Assembly (NCBI RefSeq): GCF_003236395.1
Contig: NZ_POUD01000019.1
Location: forward strand, 1 to 62,849
Direction: 5' to 3'
Source of the DNA: Nonomuraea aridisoli
Lineage (GTDB): Bacteria > Actinomycetota > Actinomycetes > Streptosporangiales > Streptosporangiaceae
DNA: 62,849 nucleotides
Part shown: piece after piece, positions 18,245 to 26,859 of the stretch
Position numbering within the stretch: the stretch's first letter is position 1
Layout: each line of letters opens with the position of its first letter
Notes under the pieces: generated by a model
Database searches by the model: none
Seen by the model: only the letters and a program-made list of their open reading frames with translations
Told to the model about the DNA's origin: nothing
Made by a program: the position numbers and the translations under genes

Positions 18245-19432
18245 TCAGGAGGTGGCGGGGACGAGTTCGACGCGCAGGATCCGGTCGTCGCCGGGGCGGG
18301 CGTCGGTGCCGCCCCAGGTGGCTCTGTCGGTGTTGGAGGTCGTGATCCACAAGGAGCCGTCGGGTGCCGGCTCGACCGTGCGGATCCGTCCGTAGCGCTC
18401 GGTGAAGTAGGCGACGGGGTCGCCGTCCGCCCGGGGTCCGTCGACGGGCAGGCGCCAGAGCCGCTGCCCGCCGAGCGCGCCCATCCAGACGGCCCCGCCC
18501 GCGACGGCGATGCCGGACGGCGAGGCGTCGTCGGGGTGGATGGTGAACAGCGGGCGTTCGCCGTGCGAGCCCTCTTGTCCTTCGGACTCGGGCCAGCCGT
18601 AGTCGCGTCCGGGGCGCAGCACGTTCAGCTCGTCCCAGGTGCGGTGGCCGAGCTCGGAGGCGTAGGCGGTGCCGTCGGGGCCGAACGCGATGCCCTGCAC
18701 GTTGCGATGGCCGCTGGAGTAGATGACGGTCCCCGAGGGGTTGTCCGGCGGCACGGATCCGTCGGGGCGGATCCGCAGGATCTTGCCGTTCAGTGACGCG
18801 TCGTCGGCCGCGTTCTCGGGTGAGAAGGCGTCGCCGGTGCCGATCCAGAGGTTGCCGTCGGGCCCGAAGCGCAGGCGTCCGCCGTGATGGCGGTCGGCGG
18901 TTTCGATGCCCTCGAGGATCACCCGCTCCTGGCGCAGGGAGCGCAGGTCGTGGGCGAGGCGCAGTGCCACGACGCGGTTGGTGGGCGAGGCCGACACATA
19001 GGCGTAGACGGTGCGGTCGCTGTCGAAGGACGGTGAGGCGGCCAGGCCGAGGAGGCCGCCCTCGGAGGTCACCTCGACGCCGGGAACCGTGCCGATCGGC
19101 TCGGGATCGCGGCCCTGCCGGATGCGCAGGATCTGTCCCGTCGACCGCTCGGACACCAGGGCGGAGCGGTCCGGGAGGAACGTCAGGCCCCAGGGCATGG
19201 TCAGGCCGCCGGCGATCTCGGTGACCTCTCCGGGGACCAGGCCGTGCGTGACCTGGGCTGTGCTGTTCTGTGGCGCGCGGGGCTCGGATGTGCTGTTGCG
19301 CGACGGGCCGGACTCCGGCGTGCCGTCCTGTGACGCGCTGGACTCCGGGGTGGCGCAACCGGGCAGGACCAGGACGCTGACGAGAGCGGCGACCGCGCCG
19401 AGGCCGCGGCCGGTGCGTGGGATGAGGAGCAT
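18245..19432 (-). CDS. PQQ-dependent sugar dehydrogenase (glucose/sorbosone type), lipoprotein
   Basis: A 395-residue exported lipoprotein with the lipobox VLPGC near residue 26 and a Ser/Pro/Thr-rich linker to about residue 60. The rest is the six-bladed beta-propeller of the GSDH family: [60 protein letters not shown], and [20 protein letters not shown]. These proteins oxidise aldose sugars with PQQ, or may lack cofactor. No PQQ synthesis genes are in view. It is third in an operon of two SDRs and a DUF1097 protein, pointing to a periplasmic-side oxidation step. Confidence 0.9.
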   Translation of the reverse strand: MLLIPRTGRGLGAVAALVSVLVLPGCATPESSASQDGTPESGPSRNSTSEPRAPQNSTAQVTHGLVPGEVTEIAGGLTMPWGLTFLPDRSALVSERSTGQILRIRQGRDPEPIGTVPGVEVTSEGGLLGLAASPSFDSDRTVYAYVSASPTNRVVALRLAHDLRSLRQERVILEGIETADRHHGGRLRFGPDGNLWIGTGDAFSPENAADDASLNGKILRIRPDGSVPPDNPSGTVIYSSGHRNVQGIAFGPDGTAYASELGHRTWDELNVLRPGRDYGWPESEGQEGSHGERPLFTIHPDDASPSGIAVAGGAVWMGALGGQRLWRLPVDGPRADGDPVAYFTERYGRIRTVEPAPDGSLWITTSNTDRATWGGTDARPGDDRILRVELVPATS

Positions 19433-19495
19433 GGCTTATCTGTCCTTAGGGTTGGTCGGGCGAGCGGGGACGGCGCGCCGCCCCCGCTCGGGCCG

Positions 19496-20008
19496 TCACG
19501 TGGCGAACCGGTGCTGCAGCCGCTGGCAGGCGAAGCCGGCGAAGGCGCCCAGGGCGCTACCGGCGATCAGGGTGAGCAGTCCGGGGAGCGTGTGCTCGGG
19601 TTCCGCGGCGAAGAAGGTGACCATGCCGAGGAACCAGGCCAGCATGTTGTTGAGCACGGGCGTCGTGCGCAGGCCGACCACGACCGTGGCCAGGACGAAG
19701 ACCGCGAGCGGCAGGGCCACGGCGCCCGCGATGGGCGTGGTGAGCCCGACGATGGTGTGGCCGAGCACGGCGAGCACCATGCCGAGCCAGAGGCAGATGA
19801 CGGCGTGGATGCCGAGACGGGTGGAGGTGGGCCGGGTGAACCACGCCACCCAGCCGGCGAACATGACCCACGCCTCCAGGCCCAGGGCTGTGCTGCTGTA
19901 GGCGGCCACGGCCGCCACCACGGCCGCGATGGCGGTGAAGGCCGCGAACGGTCCGGCGGCGGGCCGAGCCACGGTGGTGGCCGGCGTGGTGCTGGTACGC
20001 GTCTCCAT
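19496..20008 (-). CDS. DUF1097 membrane protein
   Basis: A 170-residue protein with about five transmembrane segments. It matches the DUF1097 (YcdZ-like) pattern: a short cytosolic N-terminus rich in Thr/Ala, AAVAAYSSTALGLEAWVMFAG, LGIHAVICLWLGMVLAVLG and a final LTLIAGSALGAFAGFACQRL. The family has no proven function. It lies between the FabG-like SDR and the sugar dehydrogenase, presumably in one transcript under TetR control. Confidence 0.8.
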   Translation of the reverse strand: METRTSTTPATTVARPAAGPFAAFTAIAAVVAAVAAYSSTALGLEAWVMFAGWVAWFTRPTSTRLGIHAVICLWLGMVLAVLGHTIVGLTTPIAGAVALPLAVFVLATVVVGLRTTPVLNNMLAWFLGMVTFFAAEPEHTLPGLLTLIAGSALGAFAGFACQRLQHRFAT

Positions 20009-20039
20009 GAGAGTCCCTCCTAGATGGTCGAGTGCGGGG

Positions 20040-20774
20040 TCAGGCGGCGCCGCCGTTGGCGAACACGACCTGGCCGTTGACCCACCGGCCGGGCCCGGCC
20101 AGGAAGGCGACGACCTCGGCGATGTCCTGCGGGGTGCCGAGCCGGTTCATCGGGTTCATGGCGGCGATCCGGTCGATGTCCTGCTGTGTCTTGCCGTCGA
20201 AGAACAGCTCCGTGGCCGTCGGGCCCGGCGCCACCGCGTTGACCGTGACGTCGCGGCCGCCCAGTTCCTTGGCCAGGATGGGGACGAGGGCCTCCACCGC
20301 CCCCTTCGTCGCGGCGTAGGCGCCGAAGGTCGGGAAGCGCAGGCGGGTGATGCTGGTGGAGAAGGCGACGATGGCGCCACCGGGCCGGATGCGGCGGGCG
20401 GCCTCCTTCGCCATGACGAACGTGCCCCGCACGTTGGTGCGCAGTTGCCGGTCCAGCTCGGCCAGGTCCAGCTCGCGGGTCGGCTGCAGCGCCATCACAC
20501 CGGCCGCGTTGATCACGACGTCGACGGGGCCGAGGCGCCGCTCCACGGTGTCGAAGGCGGCGGTGACCGCGGCCTCGTCGGCGACATCGGCCTGCAGCGC
20601 GATCCCGCGGGCGCCGGCCGCCTCGATCTCGCCGACGGCGGCGTCCGCCTCTTTGTCGTTGGACGCGTAGACGACGGCGACGTCCTGACCTGCGGCGGCG
20701 AGCCTCGAGGCGACGGCGCGGCCGATACCCCGCGAACCTCCGGTCACGATGGCGATGCGTGATGCGGTACTCAT
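20040..20774 (-). CDS. SDR-family oxidoreductase, FabG-like
   Basis: A 244-residue classical SDR. It has TGGSRGIGRAVA (NADP-binding, residues about 10-21), NAAGVM for the NNAG element, a Ser in AFSTSITR, YAATKGAVEAL (catalytic Y and K) and VAPGPTATELFF. The short spacing to the tail WVNGQVVFANGGAA is typical. The ATG at 20774 sits six bases after GGGGGAG, better than an in-frame GTG at 20780. It is the first gene of the operon read away from tetR, so it is the most likely direct target of that regulator. The substrate is unknown. Confidence 0.9.
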   Translation of the reverse strand: MSTASRIAIVTGGSRGIGRAVASRLAAAGQDVAVVYASNDKEADAAVGEIEAAGARGIALQADVADEAAVTAAFDTVERRLGPVDVVINAAGVMALQPTRELDLAELDRQLRTNVRGTFVMAKEAARRIRPGGAIVAFSTSITRLRFPTFGAYAATKGAVEALVPILAKELGGRDVTVNAVAPGPTATELFFDGKTQQDIDRIAAMNPMNRLGTPQDIAEVVAFLAGPGRWVNGQVVFANGGAA

Positions 20775-20797
20775 GTACACTCCCCCTTGCGGCAGGT

Positions 20798-20887
20798 GCT
20801 AACGATTGCCAGTTAACACTGTCATCGATCCGATAACAAGAGCCTGTTAGCAGAAGAGTTATCGACTACGTCGAAGCCCTGTTAGCA
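20798..20887. promoter_or_regulatory. TetR operator region with repeated TGCTAAC/GTTAGCA heptamers
   Basis: The gap between the divergent SDR and tetR genes holds an inverted repeat TGCTAAC-N7-AGTTAACA (20798-20818, one mismatch), a second pair CGATAAC (20831-20837) and GTTATCG (20858-20864), and GTTAGCA at 20846-20852 and 20881-20887. The last copy ends eight bases before the tetR start. This is the expected layout for autoregulation plus repression of the divergent operon. Confidence 0.65.
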
Positions 20888-20894
20888 TCGATAC

Positions 20895-21590
20895 ATGTCC
20901 AGCAAGAACAAGCGGGAGATGATCCTCGACGTCGCGGCGGAGCTGCTGGCGCGCGAGGGAAGGGACGCCGTCTCGACCAGGGCGGTCTGCAAGGCCGCCG
21001 GCGTGCAGGCGCCGATCCTGTACCGGCTGTTCGGTGACAAGCAGGGTCTGCTGGACGCCGTGGCCAGTCGAGGGCTCATGACGTACCTCGCCCAGAAGCG
21101 CGGCATGACACCGAGCGGCGACCCCGTGGAGGACCTGCGGCGCGGCTGGGATCTGCACGTCGGGTTCGGTCTCGCCGAGCCCACGCTGTATTCGCTGATC
21201 TACGGGAGCCCGCGAGCAGGCGCCGAGCCCGACGGCGCGAAGCAGGCCGCCGAGATCCTCGCCACGCTGGTGCACCGTGTCGCCCTGGCCGGTCGGCTCC
21301 GCGTCCCGGAGGAGCGGGCGGCGCGCGTGATCCACTCGGCCGGCCGTGGCACCACGCTGGCCTTGATCGCCACGCCGGAGGCGGAGCGTGACATGGACGC
21401 CGCCCGGATCGTCCGCGAAGCGGTCATCCAGGCGATCACCGAGCCCGTCACTGCCGACGCCACGCGGACCGGGCACGACGTCGTGGCCGGCGCCATCACC
21501 CTGAGGGCCGCCCTCGCGGACCTGAAGGTCCTCACCCCTTCCGAGAGCCAGTTGCTGGGCGACTGGCTCGACCGGATCATCGACGGCTAG
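20895..21590 (+). CDS. TetR/AcrR-family transcriptional regulator
   Basis: A 231-residue repressor. The N-terminal helix-turn-helix is MILDVAAELLAREGRDAVST, then RAVCKAAGVQAPILYRLFGD (residues about 9-53), matching the TetR_N pattern with recognition helix around APILYRLF. The C-terminal ligand-binding helices belong to a common actinomycete type (LYSLIYGSPRAG, then RGTTLALIATPEAERDMD). It is transcribed away from the SDR/sugar-dehydrogenase operon, and the gap is full of short repeats. The inducer is unknown, probably an aldehyde, ketone or sugar-like substrate of that operon (inference). Confidence 0.92.
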   Translation: MSSKNKREMILDVAAELLAREGRDAVSTRAVCKAAGVQAPILYRLFGDKQGLLDAVASRGLMTYLAQKRGMTPSGDPVEDLRRGWDLHVGFGLAEPTLYSLIYGSPRAGAEPDGAKQAAEILATLVHRVALAGRLRVPEERAARVIHSAGRGTTLALIATPEAERDMDAARIVREAVIQAITEPVTADATRTGHDVVAGAITLRAALADLKVLTPSESQLLGDWLDRIIDG

Positions 21591-21607
21591 GCGCAGGCAT
21601 CAAGGGA

Positions 21608-21657
21608 GAAGCCTCCGATGTGGTGCAGATGTCGAATCCGCACCGCACGGAGGCTTC
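21608..21657. terminator. long intrinsic terminator after tetR
   Basis: GAAGCCTCCG (21608-21617) pairs perfectly with CGGAGGCTTC (21648-21657), and the inner GTGGTGC pairs with GCACCGC with one mismatch. Loop about 12 bases. The downstream TTCTTG gives a modest T-rich tail. It lies 18 bases after the tetR stop and upstream of the convergent sugar-isomerase gene. Confidence 0.75.
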
Positions 21658-21861
21658 TTGTCCTGCCGTAACGCCCGGCCGACCGTTCATGGCCGTTGAT
21701 CGCCTGCTCACCGGGCGGCGGGTCGGGCATGTGGCGCCGAGCCGGGCCTCTTCCGGCCCACAACCGGGGTCGAGGATTGGCCGGCGGTCTCGTCAGGCTC
21801 GGCCTTCCGACCGAGCCGATCGCCTGCGTACCGGAAGAACCGGCGTGGCCCCGGGGCAGGG

Positions 21862-23286
21862 TCAGGGCTGGACGAGGGTGAGGTCGGCGCCGAGGAGGTC
21901 GGCGGTGGCTTGGAGGTCGGCGGCGCGGTGGCCGGTGCCGAGGGCCCAGTGGTGGGAGATGCCGGTGGCGCTCCAGGCGTCGGTCCACTCCCCCGGGTCG
22001 CAGCCGAAGTCCACCCGCGACGTGGTGTTGCCGATCTGGAGATGGGGGCCGTCCACGACCTCGCCCTCCGAGACAACGAAGCCGTAGCGGCCGTCGCGCG
22101 CCTGCCGCAGCCCGAACACGGTGACGGGCCCGTGCTTGACGTCGAACTCCACCGACACGCCCCACCCGCGTTTGCCGTGGTAGACGCCGAGGCCGCGCAG
22201 CAGCGGCCTGCGCGCGCTGATGGCCAGGTGGGCGGGGCCGTCGTGGCCCATCTCCACGTGGCCGCGGTGGAAGTCGAGCGCCTGGAACTCGGTGAACGAA
22301 CCGCCCGCGCCCAGCCGGTCCATGATCAGCATGGCGAGGCTGGTGCGCAACTCGTACTCGCCGGCGGCCGGGATGCCGCGCGCGGTGAGCAGGGACGCGC
22401 CGAGGATCATGCCCGCGCCGAGCCGTTCGTGGATCTCGCCGTCCAGGCCGCGGTGGTAGTACGCGAGGCTGTCCAGCTCGAAGTCCTCGACCAGCCGGTC
22501 CAGGCCGACCGACACGCGGGCCGCCCACTCCAGGTCGTCCTCGTCGACCGAGTCGGCCAGCTCGAAGACATCGCGGGCCAGCTTGACCCGCTCGGCGGCC
22601 TCGTCGCCGGTGACCTTCTCGACGCGTACCCGCAGGTCGTCGAACTCCAGCACCTCCACGTGGCCGCCGAAGTTGGCGCTGACGAGGGTGAGGTCGGTGG
22701 CGACGTCCATCATGCCCGGGTAGAGGTGGCCCAGGAGGCCGTGCCGGCCGCGGCGCAGCGCGGCGCGCACGCCCGCCGCCCGCACCCAGCGGCCGATCTT
22801 CGTCCACGCCCGCTCGTCCTCCAGGTACCCCGACACCGAGCGGAACGCGATGCCGAGCCGGGTGAAGGCGTTGGCCATCTCCGGCAGTGGGCACGCCCCG
22901 CAGTAGGCGAGCCACTGGCCGGTGTCGAACGTGGCGTGGTCCATCGACTCGGTCGGCTGCAGGTTGATCAGCAGCATGGGCGCGCCGCTGCGCTGCGCGA
23001 TGGGCGCGAGCATGGTGGCCGTCATGTACGTGGTCAGGAAGCCGACGATGAGGTCGCAGCCCGCCTCCCGCAGCTTCTCCGCGGCCTGGGCCCCCTCCTG
23101 GGCGTCGGAGATGAACCCGACGTCCACGATCTCCGCGTCGAACTCGCGCATCCGCTCCGACACGCGCGCGGCCGAGCGCTGGAGCTGCGGCAGCAGGTCG
23201 GGGAACTGCGGCCAGTACGCCCCCAGGCCCCCGGCGACCAGCCCCACCTTGACGCGGGGCGGCGTGATGCGAGTGAACGTGCTCAT
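21862..23286 (-). CDS. L-fucose/L-arabinose isomerase-like protein
   Basis: A 474-residue protein related to L-fucose isomerase and L-arabinose isomerase, which interconvert aldoses and ketoses with Mn2+. It begins VKVGLVAGGLGAYWPQFP and has AGCDLIVGFLTTYMTATML (the family's cofactor-domain strand) and PMLLINLQPTE. The C-terminal part contains DGEIHERLGAGMILGASLLT and EFQALDFHRGHVEMGHDGPA, whose acidic and histidine residues could bind metal. The ATG at 23286 has GAAGGAGG upstream. It is the third gene after PhoD and the discoidin protein, 16 bases apart, in a likely operon. It probably isomerises the sugar released by the nearby glycosidase. Confidence 0.85.
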   Translation of the reverse strand: MSTFTRITPPRVKVGLVAGGLGAYWPQFPDLLPQLQRSAARVSERMREFDAEIVDVGFISDAQEGAQAAEKLREAGCDLIVGFLTTYMTATMLAPIAQRSGAPMLLINLQPTESMDHATFDTGQWLAYCGACPLPEMANAFTRLGIAFRSVSGYLEDERAWTKIGRWVRAAGVRAALRRGRHGLLGHLYPGMMDVATDLTLVSANFGGHVEVLEFDDLRVRVEKVTGDEAAERVKLARDVFELADSVDEDDLEWAARVSVGLDRLVEDFELDSLAYYHRGLDGEIHERLGAGMILGASLLTARGIPAAGEYELRTSLAMLIMDRLGAGGSFTEFQALDFHRGHVEMGHDGPAHLAISARRPLLRGLGVYHGKRGWGVSVEFDVKHGPVTVFGLRQARDGRYGFVVSEGEVVDGPHLQIGNTTSRVDFGCDPGEWTDAWSATGISHHWALGTGHRAADLQATADLLGADLTLVQP

Positions 23287-23302
23287 GACGAACCTCCTTC
23301 GG

Positions 23303-24199
23303 TCAGCGGACCTCGACCTCGATGATGCGGGTGTAGTCGTTGGCGCCGTTCGAGGCCAGCGCCACGACGCGGACGGCGTCCGCGGTGACGGGCGCGAACT
23401 CCGAGCGGGCCTCGCCCGCGGTGTTGCCGCGCACCTGGGCGACGGTCTGCCACTGGCCGCCCACCTGCGCCTGGACGTCCCAGTCGCGCAGCCCGTACGT
23501 GCCGGCCGGGTAGCGCTCGGTGTCGAGCGTGTACAGGTCCACCCGCGAGATCTGCTTGGCGCCGCCGAGCGTGATCGCCACGGTGTCGGGCCAGGCGCGG
23601 CCGGTGGCGTCGTTCCAGCCGTTGCCGCCGGCCCAGCCGTTGGAGGAACGGTCGCCGTCGACGACGCTGCACGGCGGGTAGTTGGCGCCGGCGTGCTGGG
23701 AGGAGGCGGTGACCGGGCGGCGCAGCGCGAGGTTGCCGCCGTTCTCGAGCTCGTCCACGGTGACGACCTCGACCGGCACGGACAGGGTCTGGGCGGGGGT
23801 GCGCAGGCGCAGGCCGTACTCACCCTGCTCGGTGCCCGGCGGGACGGCGACCAGCAGCTTCGCGCGGACCTCGTGGCCGGGCGGCAGGTAGCTGGTCAGC
23901 ATCGTGCGCGAGGCGGTGAGCGGTGCGTCGATCTCGACGTTCATGGTGGCGAAGCCGGCCTTCTCGGCGTCGCTGCGCATCCCGATGTCGATCTTGGCGG
24001 GGCAGGCGGGGTCGACGCCGAGCGGCGCGACGAGGCGCTCGGCGCCCGCGACCGGGATGAGCTTGCCGGTGCCCCGGGAGGAGCCCGGCTTGACCTTGAC
24101 CGACACCGAGGACGGCGGCTCGGGGTCCGGGGCCCAGGCGGCGGCGGTGGTGAGCGTGGCGACGGCGGCGACGGCCAGCGCGGCGGTGAGGGTACGCAT
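23303..24199 (-). CDS. secreted protein with C-terminal F5/8 type C (discoidin) domain
   Basis: A 298-residue exported protein. Signal peptide: LTAALAVAAVATLTTAAAWA, residues about 4-23. Residues about 30-150 form a beta-rich domain (MTYLPPGHEVRAK-like stretch, LRLRTPAQTLSVPVEVVTVD) resembling immunoglobulin-like modules of glycan-active enzymes. Residues about 155-298 are an F5/8 type C carbohydrate-binding domain (NLALRRPVTASSQHAGANYP, ISRVDLYTLDTERYPAGTYG, ITRIIEVEV-like end). No catalytic domain is evident, so it probably binds the same extracellular polymer that the phosphatase and glycosidase attack. It sits 13 bases after phoD and 16 before the isomerase gene. Confidence 0.82.
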   Translation of the reverse strand: MRTLTAALAVAAVATLTTAAAWAPDPEPPSSVSVKVKPGSSRGTGKLIPVAGAERLVAPLGVDPACPAKIDIGMRSDAEKAGFATMNVEIDAPLTASRTMLTSYLPPGHEVRAKLLVAVPPGTEQGEYGLRLRTPAQTLSVPVEVVTVDELENGGNLALRRPVTASSQHAGANYPPCSVVDGDRSSNGWAGGNGWNDATGRAWPDTVAITLGGAKQISRVDLYTLDTERYPAGTYGLRDWDVQAQVGGQWQTVAQVRGNTAGEARSEFAPVTADAVRVVALASNGANDYTRIIEVEVR

Positions 24200-24212
24200 G
24201 ATCGCTCCTTCC

Positions 24213-25793
24213 TCAGAGCACGTTGACGCCGGGGGCGCCGTCGAGGGTGACCAGGCTGGCCCTGGTGGAGATGGGGGCGCCGGGCCGGTTCACGTAGGGG
24301 ACGACCTTGAAGTCGGAGCGCCACCGGTCGCGGGTGACCTCGCAGGAGACGTAGCCGCGCTCGTAGCTGGAGAACCTCAGGTGCGGGTTGAGGGGGTCGG
24401 CGCCGCCGGGCGGGATGCCCTGGTTCGGGTTGCCGTTGCCGCCGCTGCTGATGGACGTGCAGACGAGCTCCACGCCGACGGTCCGGGAGGACGGGTCGTC
24501 GAAGTTCTCCTTCAGGTCGCCCGCCATGTTGCAGTGGATGTCGCCGGTCAGCACCACGGGGTTGCTCACCTCGCGGTCGATCATGCCCTGGAGCAGGCGG
24601 TCCTTGGCGGCCTTGTAGCCGTCCCACAGGTCCATGCTGAGCTGCTGCTCGGGGCCGGGCGCGAAGTCGAGCTGCATCATGGCGATCTGCTGGGCCAGCA
24701 CGTTCCACCTGGCGCGGGAGGCGCCGAGGCCGTCGAGCAGCCACTTCTCCTGCTCGGCGCCGAGCATCTGGCGGGCCGGGTCGAGGCGGTCGTCGCAGCC
24801 GATCTGCTGGCCGTCGCCGCAGAGCTGGTCGTCCCGGTACTGGCGGGTGTCGAGCACGTTGAACTCGGCCAGGTCGCCGAAGGTGAACCGGCGATAGATC
24901 CGCGCGTCCGGCCCCTCGGGCGCGGGCACCCGGATGGGCATGTTCTCCCAGTACGCACGGAAGGCGTTGGCCCGGATGACCAGGAAGTCCTCCTCGGTGA
25001 CCTCGCCGCCGGGGCCGTAGGGGCCGGCCCAGTTGTCGAGCACCTCGTGGTCGTCCCAGGTGACGATCCACGGCGCCCGGTGGTGGGCGGCCTGCAGGTC
25101 GGGGTCGCTCTTGTAGAGGCCGTACTGGATGCGGAAGCGGTCGAGGGTGTCGCACTGCACCCGGAACTGCTCGGGAACAGGGGTGTTGCGGTTGCCGCCC
25201 ATCGGCAGGATGCCGAACTCGTAGAGGTAGTCGCCGAGGTGGAAGACCACGTCGGGCTCCTCCTCGGCGAGGTGGCGGTAGGCGGTGTAGTAGCCGTCCT
25301 GCCAGGCCGCGCACGAGGCGAACGCGAGCCGCATCGACTCGGGGCTGCTGCCGGCGGCGGGTGCGGTCTTGGTGCGGCCGGTGGGGCTGAGTTCGCCGCC
25401 GGCGCGGAACCGGTAGAAGTACTCGCGGCCGGCCTCCAACCCCTTGGCGTCCACGTGCACGGAGTGGCCGTACTCAGGATGGGCCCAGGTGGTGCCGCGC
25501 CGGGCGCGCCGGGTGAACGTCTCGTCCTCGGCGATCTCCCACTCGACCTTGATCTTGCCGAACGGGAGCCCCCCGAGCGGCTCCAGGGGGTCGGTCGCGA
25601 GGCGCGTCCAGAGGATGACCCGGTCGGAGAGCGGGTCGCCGGAGGCCACGCCGAGCCGGAAGGGGTAGTCGCCCTTCACGGCCGCACGTGCGGTCCAGGG
25701 GTCGGCCAGGTTGGTGGTGAAGGCTGTGGTGAAGGTTACGGCCAGTGCGGAGCCGCCGAGCCCGAGGAACGTACGTCGCGAGGGACGGTCCAT
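24213..25793 (-). CDS. phoD: PhoD-family alkaline phosphatase, Tat-exported (copy 2)
   Basis: A 526-residue secreted phosphodiesterase/phosphatase. Tat signal: PSRRTFLGLGGSALAVTFTT. Family blocks are all present: RLGVASGDPLSDRVILWTRL, LAFASCAAWQDGYYTAYRHL, VVFHLGDYLYEFGIL, WDDHEVLDNWAG and VLTGDIHCNMAGDLKENFDD. It differs from copy 1 (3978-5531) in length and in loops, so they are not recent duplicates. It is the first gene of a three-gene unit with the discoidin protein and isomerase, and its promoter carries a TTAACAA heptamer also found before the sugar ABC operon. This suggests that here it removes phosphate or a phosphodiester group from a glycan rather than serving general phosphate starvation. 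Confidence 0.93.
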   Translation of the reverse strand: MDRPSRRTFLGLGGSALAVTFTTAFTTNLADPWTARAAVKGDYPFRLGVASGDPLSDRVILWTRLATDPLEPLGGLPFGKIKVEWEIAEDETFTRRARRGTTWAHPEYGHSVHVDAKGLEAGREYFYRFRAGGELSPTGRTKTAPAAGSSPESMRLAFASCAAWQDGYYTAYRHLAEEEPDVVFHLGDYLYEFGILPMGGNRNTPVPEQFRVQCDTLDRFRIQYGLYKSDPDLQAAHHRAPWIVTWDDHEVLDNWAGPYGPGGEVTEEDFLVIRANAFRAYWENMPIRVPAPEGPDARIYRRFTFGDLAEFNVLDTRQYRDDQLCGDGQQIGCDDRLDPARQMLGAEQEKWLLDGLGASRARWNVLAQQIAMMQLDFAPGPEQQLSMDLWDGYKAAKDRLLQGMIDREVSNPVVLTGDIHCNMAGDLKENFDDPSSRTVGVELVCTSISSGGNGNPNQGIPPGGADPLNPHLRFSSYERGYVSCEVTRDRWRSDFKVVPYVNRPGAPISTRASLVTLDGAPGVNVL

Positions 25794-25828
25794 GCCTGCT
25801 TCCTAAGGTGGGGGGCGAAAGCCCTCAC

Positions 25829-25857
25829 TTTGTAGCAAGCAGGCAACGTCTTAACAA
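25829..25857 (-). promoter_or_regulatory. promoter of phoD copy 2 overlapping a TTAACAA operator
   Basis: On the minus strand TTGTTA (25857-25852) and TACAAA (25834-25829) are spaced by 17 bases, a good sigma-70-like promoter, with the transcription start about 30 bases before the phoD ATG. The -35 hexamer is part of the heptamer TTAACAA (plus strand 25851-25857), the same unit found three times upstream of the ABC operon. Further half-sites GTTAC and AATAAC lie at 25865-25875. Confidence 0.6.
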
Positions 25858-25934
25858 GATGCAAGTTACAAATAACATCTTCTTGCGTTACATCACCCCG
25901 AAGCGGCCGGGCGGGGGACGTGGGCGTCACGGGT

Positions 25935-26723
25935 TCACATCTGGGCGACCTCGACGTGGGCGTGGTGGTCGCGCAGGCGCTTGAGGAGGTCGGCGGGGGC
26001 GTTCGCGTCGACCACGACGACGTCGAAGTCGCTCAGCGGCGCCACCCGGTGCAGCGCCACCCGGGCCAGCTTCGAGCCGTCCACCGCCAGGATCCGGCGC
26101 CCGCCCGAGCGCAGCATCGCCCGTTTCACCAGCACGATCTCCTGCTCCTGGTGGAAGGCGTACTTCTCGGAGATGGCGGAGGTGGAGACCACGACGACGT
26201 CGGTGCTGACCGCCTCGACCGCGTCCACGCAGCCGAGGCCGAGAAAAGAGTCATGTGAGGCGTGATATTCACCGCCGAGCGCGATGAGCCGGATGTCGGG
26301 GTGGCCGGCCAGCAGCCTGATCGCCTCCAGGAAGTTCGTCACCACGGTCAGCGGGGCCAGCTCGTGCAGCTGCCGCGCCACGGCCAGCGCCGTGGTGGAG
26401 TCGTCGAGCATGACGGAGCTGCCGGGCTCGATCATCCGGGCCACCACGCGCGCGATCGCGTCCTTCTCCGCCGTGTGGGCCTTGAGCCGGTAGGCGATGT
26501 TGCTCTCCCACACGTTGCTGGCCTGCGCGGTGGCCCCGCCGCGGACCTTGCGCACCATCCCCTGGCGCTCCAGCTCGTCGAGGTCGCGGTGGACGGTCAT
26601 CACGCTCACGCCGAAGCTCTCGGCGAGCTCGGTGACGGACGCGGAGCCCTGACGCACGATGTGCTCGGCCATGCCGTGCCAGCGCGCTGACCTGCTCGAG
26701 GTGTGCGGCCGCGAATTCACCTG
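25935..26723 (-). CDS. DeoR-family transcriptional regulator
   Basis: A sugar-type repressor of about 262 residues. The N-terminal DeoR helix-turn-helix is SASVTELAESFGVSVMTVHR then DLDELERQGMVRKVRGGA. The C-terminal DeoRC domain, which in this family senses a sugar phosphate, includes GSSVMLDDSTTALAVARQL, VVTNFLEAIRLLAG, ALGGEYHASHDSFLG and RILAVDGSKLARVALHRVA. The GTG at 26723 has GGTGGAG upstream and gives a complete first helix; other starts between 26768 and 26672 are possible. It lies between the phoD operon and the ABC operon, both with TTAACAA heptamers at their promoters, so it is the likely local repressor of both. Confidence 0.9.
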   Translation of the reverse strand, partial: QVNSRPHTSSRSARWHGMAEHIVRQGSASVTELAESFGVSVMTVHRDLDELERQGMVRKVRGGATAQASNVWESNIAYRLKAHTAEKDAIARVVARMIEPGSSVMLDDSTTALAVARQLHELAPLTVVTNFLEAIRLLAGHPDIRLIALGGEYHASHDSFLGLGCVDAVEAVSTDVVVVSTSAISEKYAFHQEQEIVLVKRAMLRSGGRRILAVDGSKLARVALHRVAPLSDFDVVVVDANAPADLLKRLRDHHAHVEVAQM

Positions 26724-26761
26724 GTTCTCCACCTCACTCGGACGGCAGCGAATCGTAACCC

Positions 26762-26836
26762 TTGACACCCATCTTGGGCGACTCGTACTCTCCCCCCATC
26801 TATCAGTTTTAACAAGTTTGATTGTTAAGTTAACAA
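26762..26836 (+). promoter_or_regulatory. promoter and DeoR-type operator of sugar ABC operon
   Basis: TTGACA (26762-26767) and TACTCT (26786-26791) are spaced by 18 bases. Downstream, TTAACAA (26809-26815), TTGTTAA (26822-26828) and TTAACAA (26830-26836) follow. The last two form the perfect palindrome TTGTTAAGTTAACAA. The operator therefore covers the start of transcription of the ABC operon, and also lies upstream of the divergent deoR gene, so it can control both. Confidence 0.65.
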
Positions 26837-26859
26837 ACCCTTTTCAAAGGGAGGTGGGC

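Noticed and set aside
23287..23823. N-terminal extension of the isomerase-like gene
   Set aside because: The extension is antisense-like low-complexity sequence overlapping the discoidin gene. The ATG at 23286 has a strong ribosome site and the family start.
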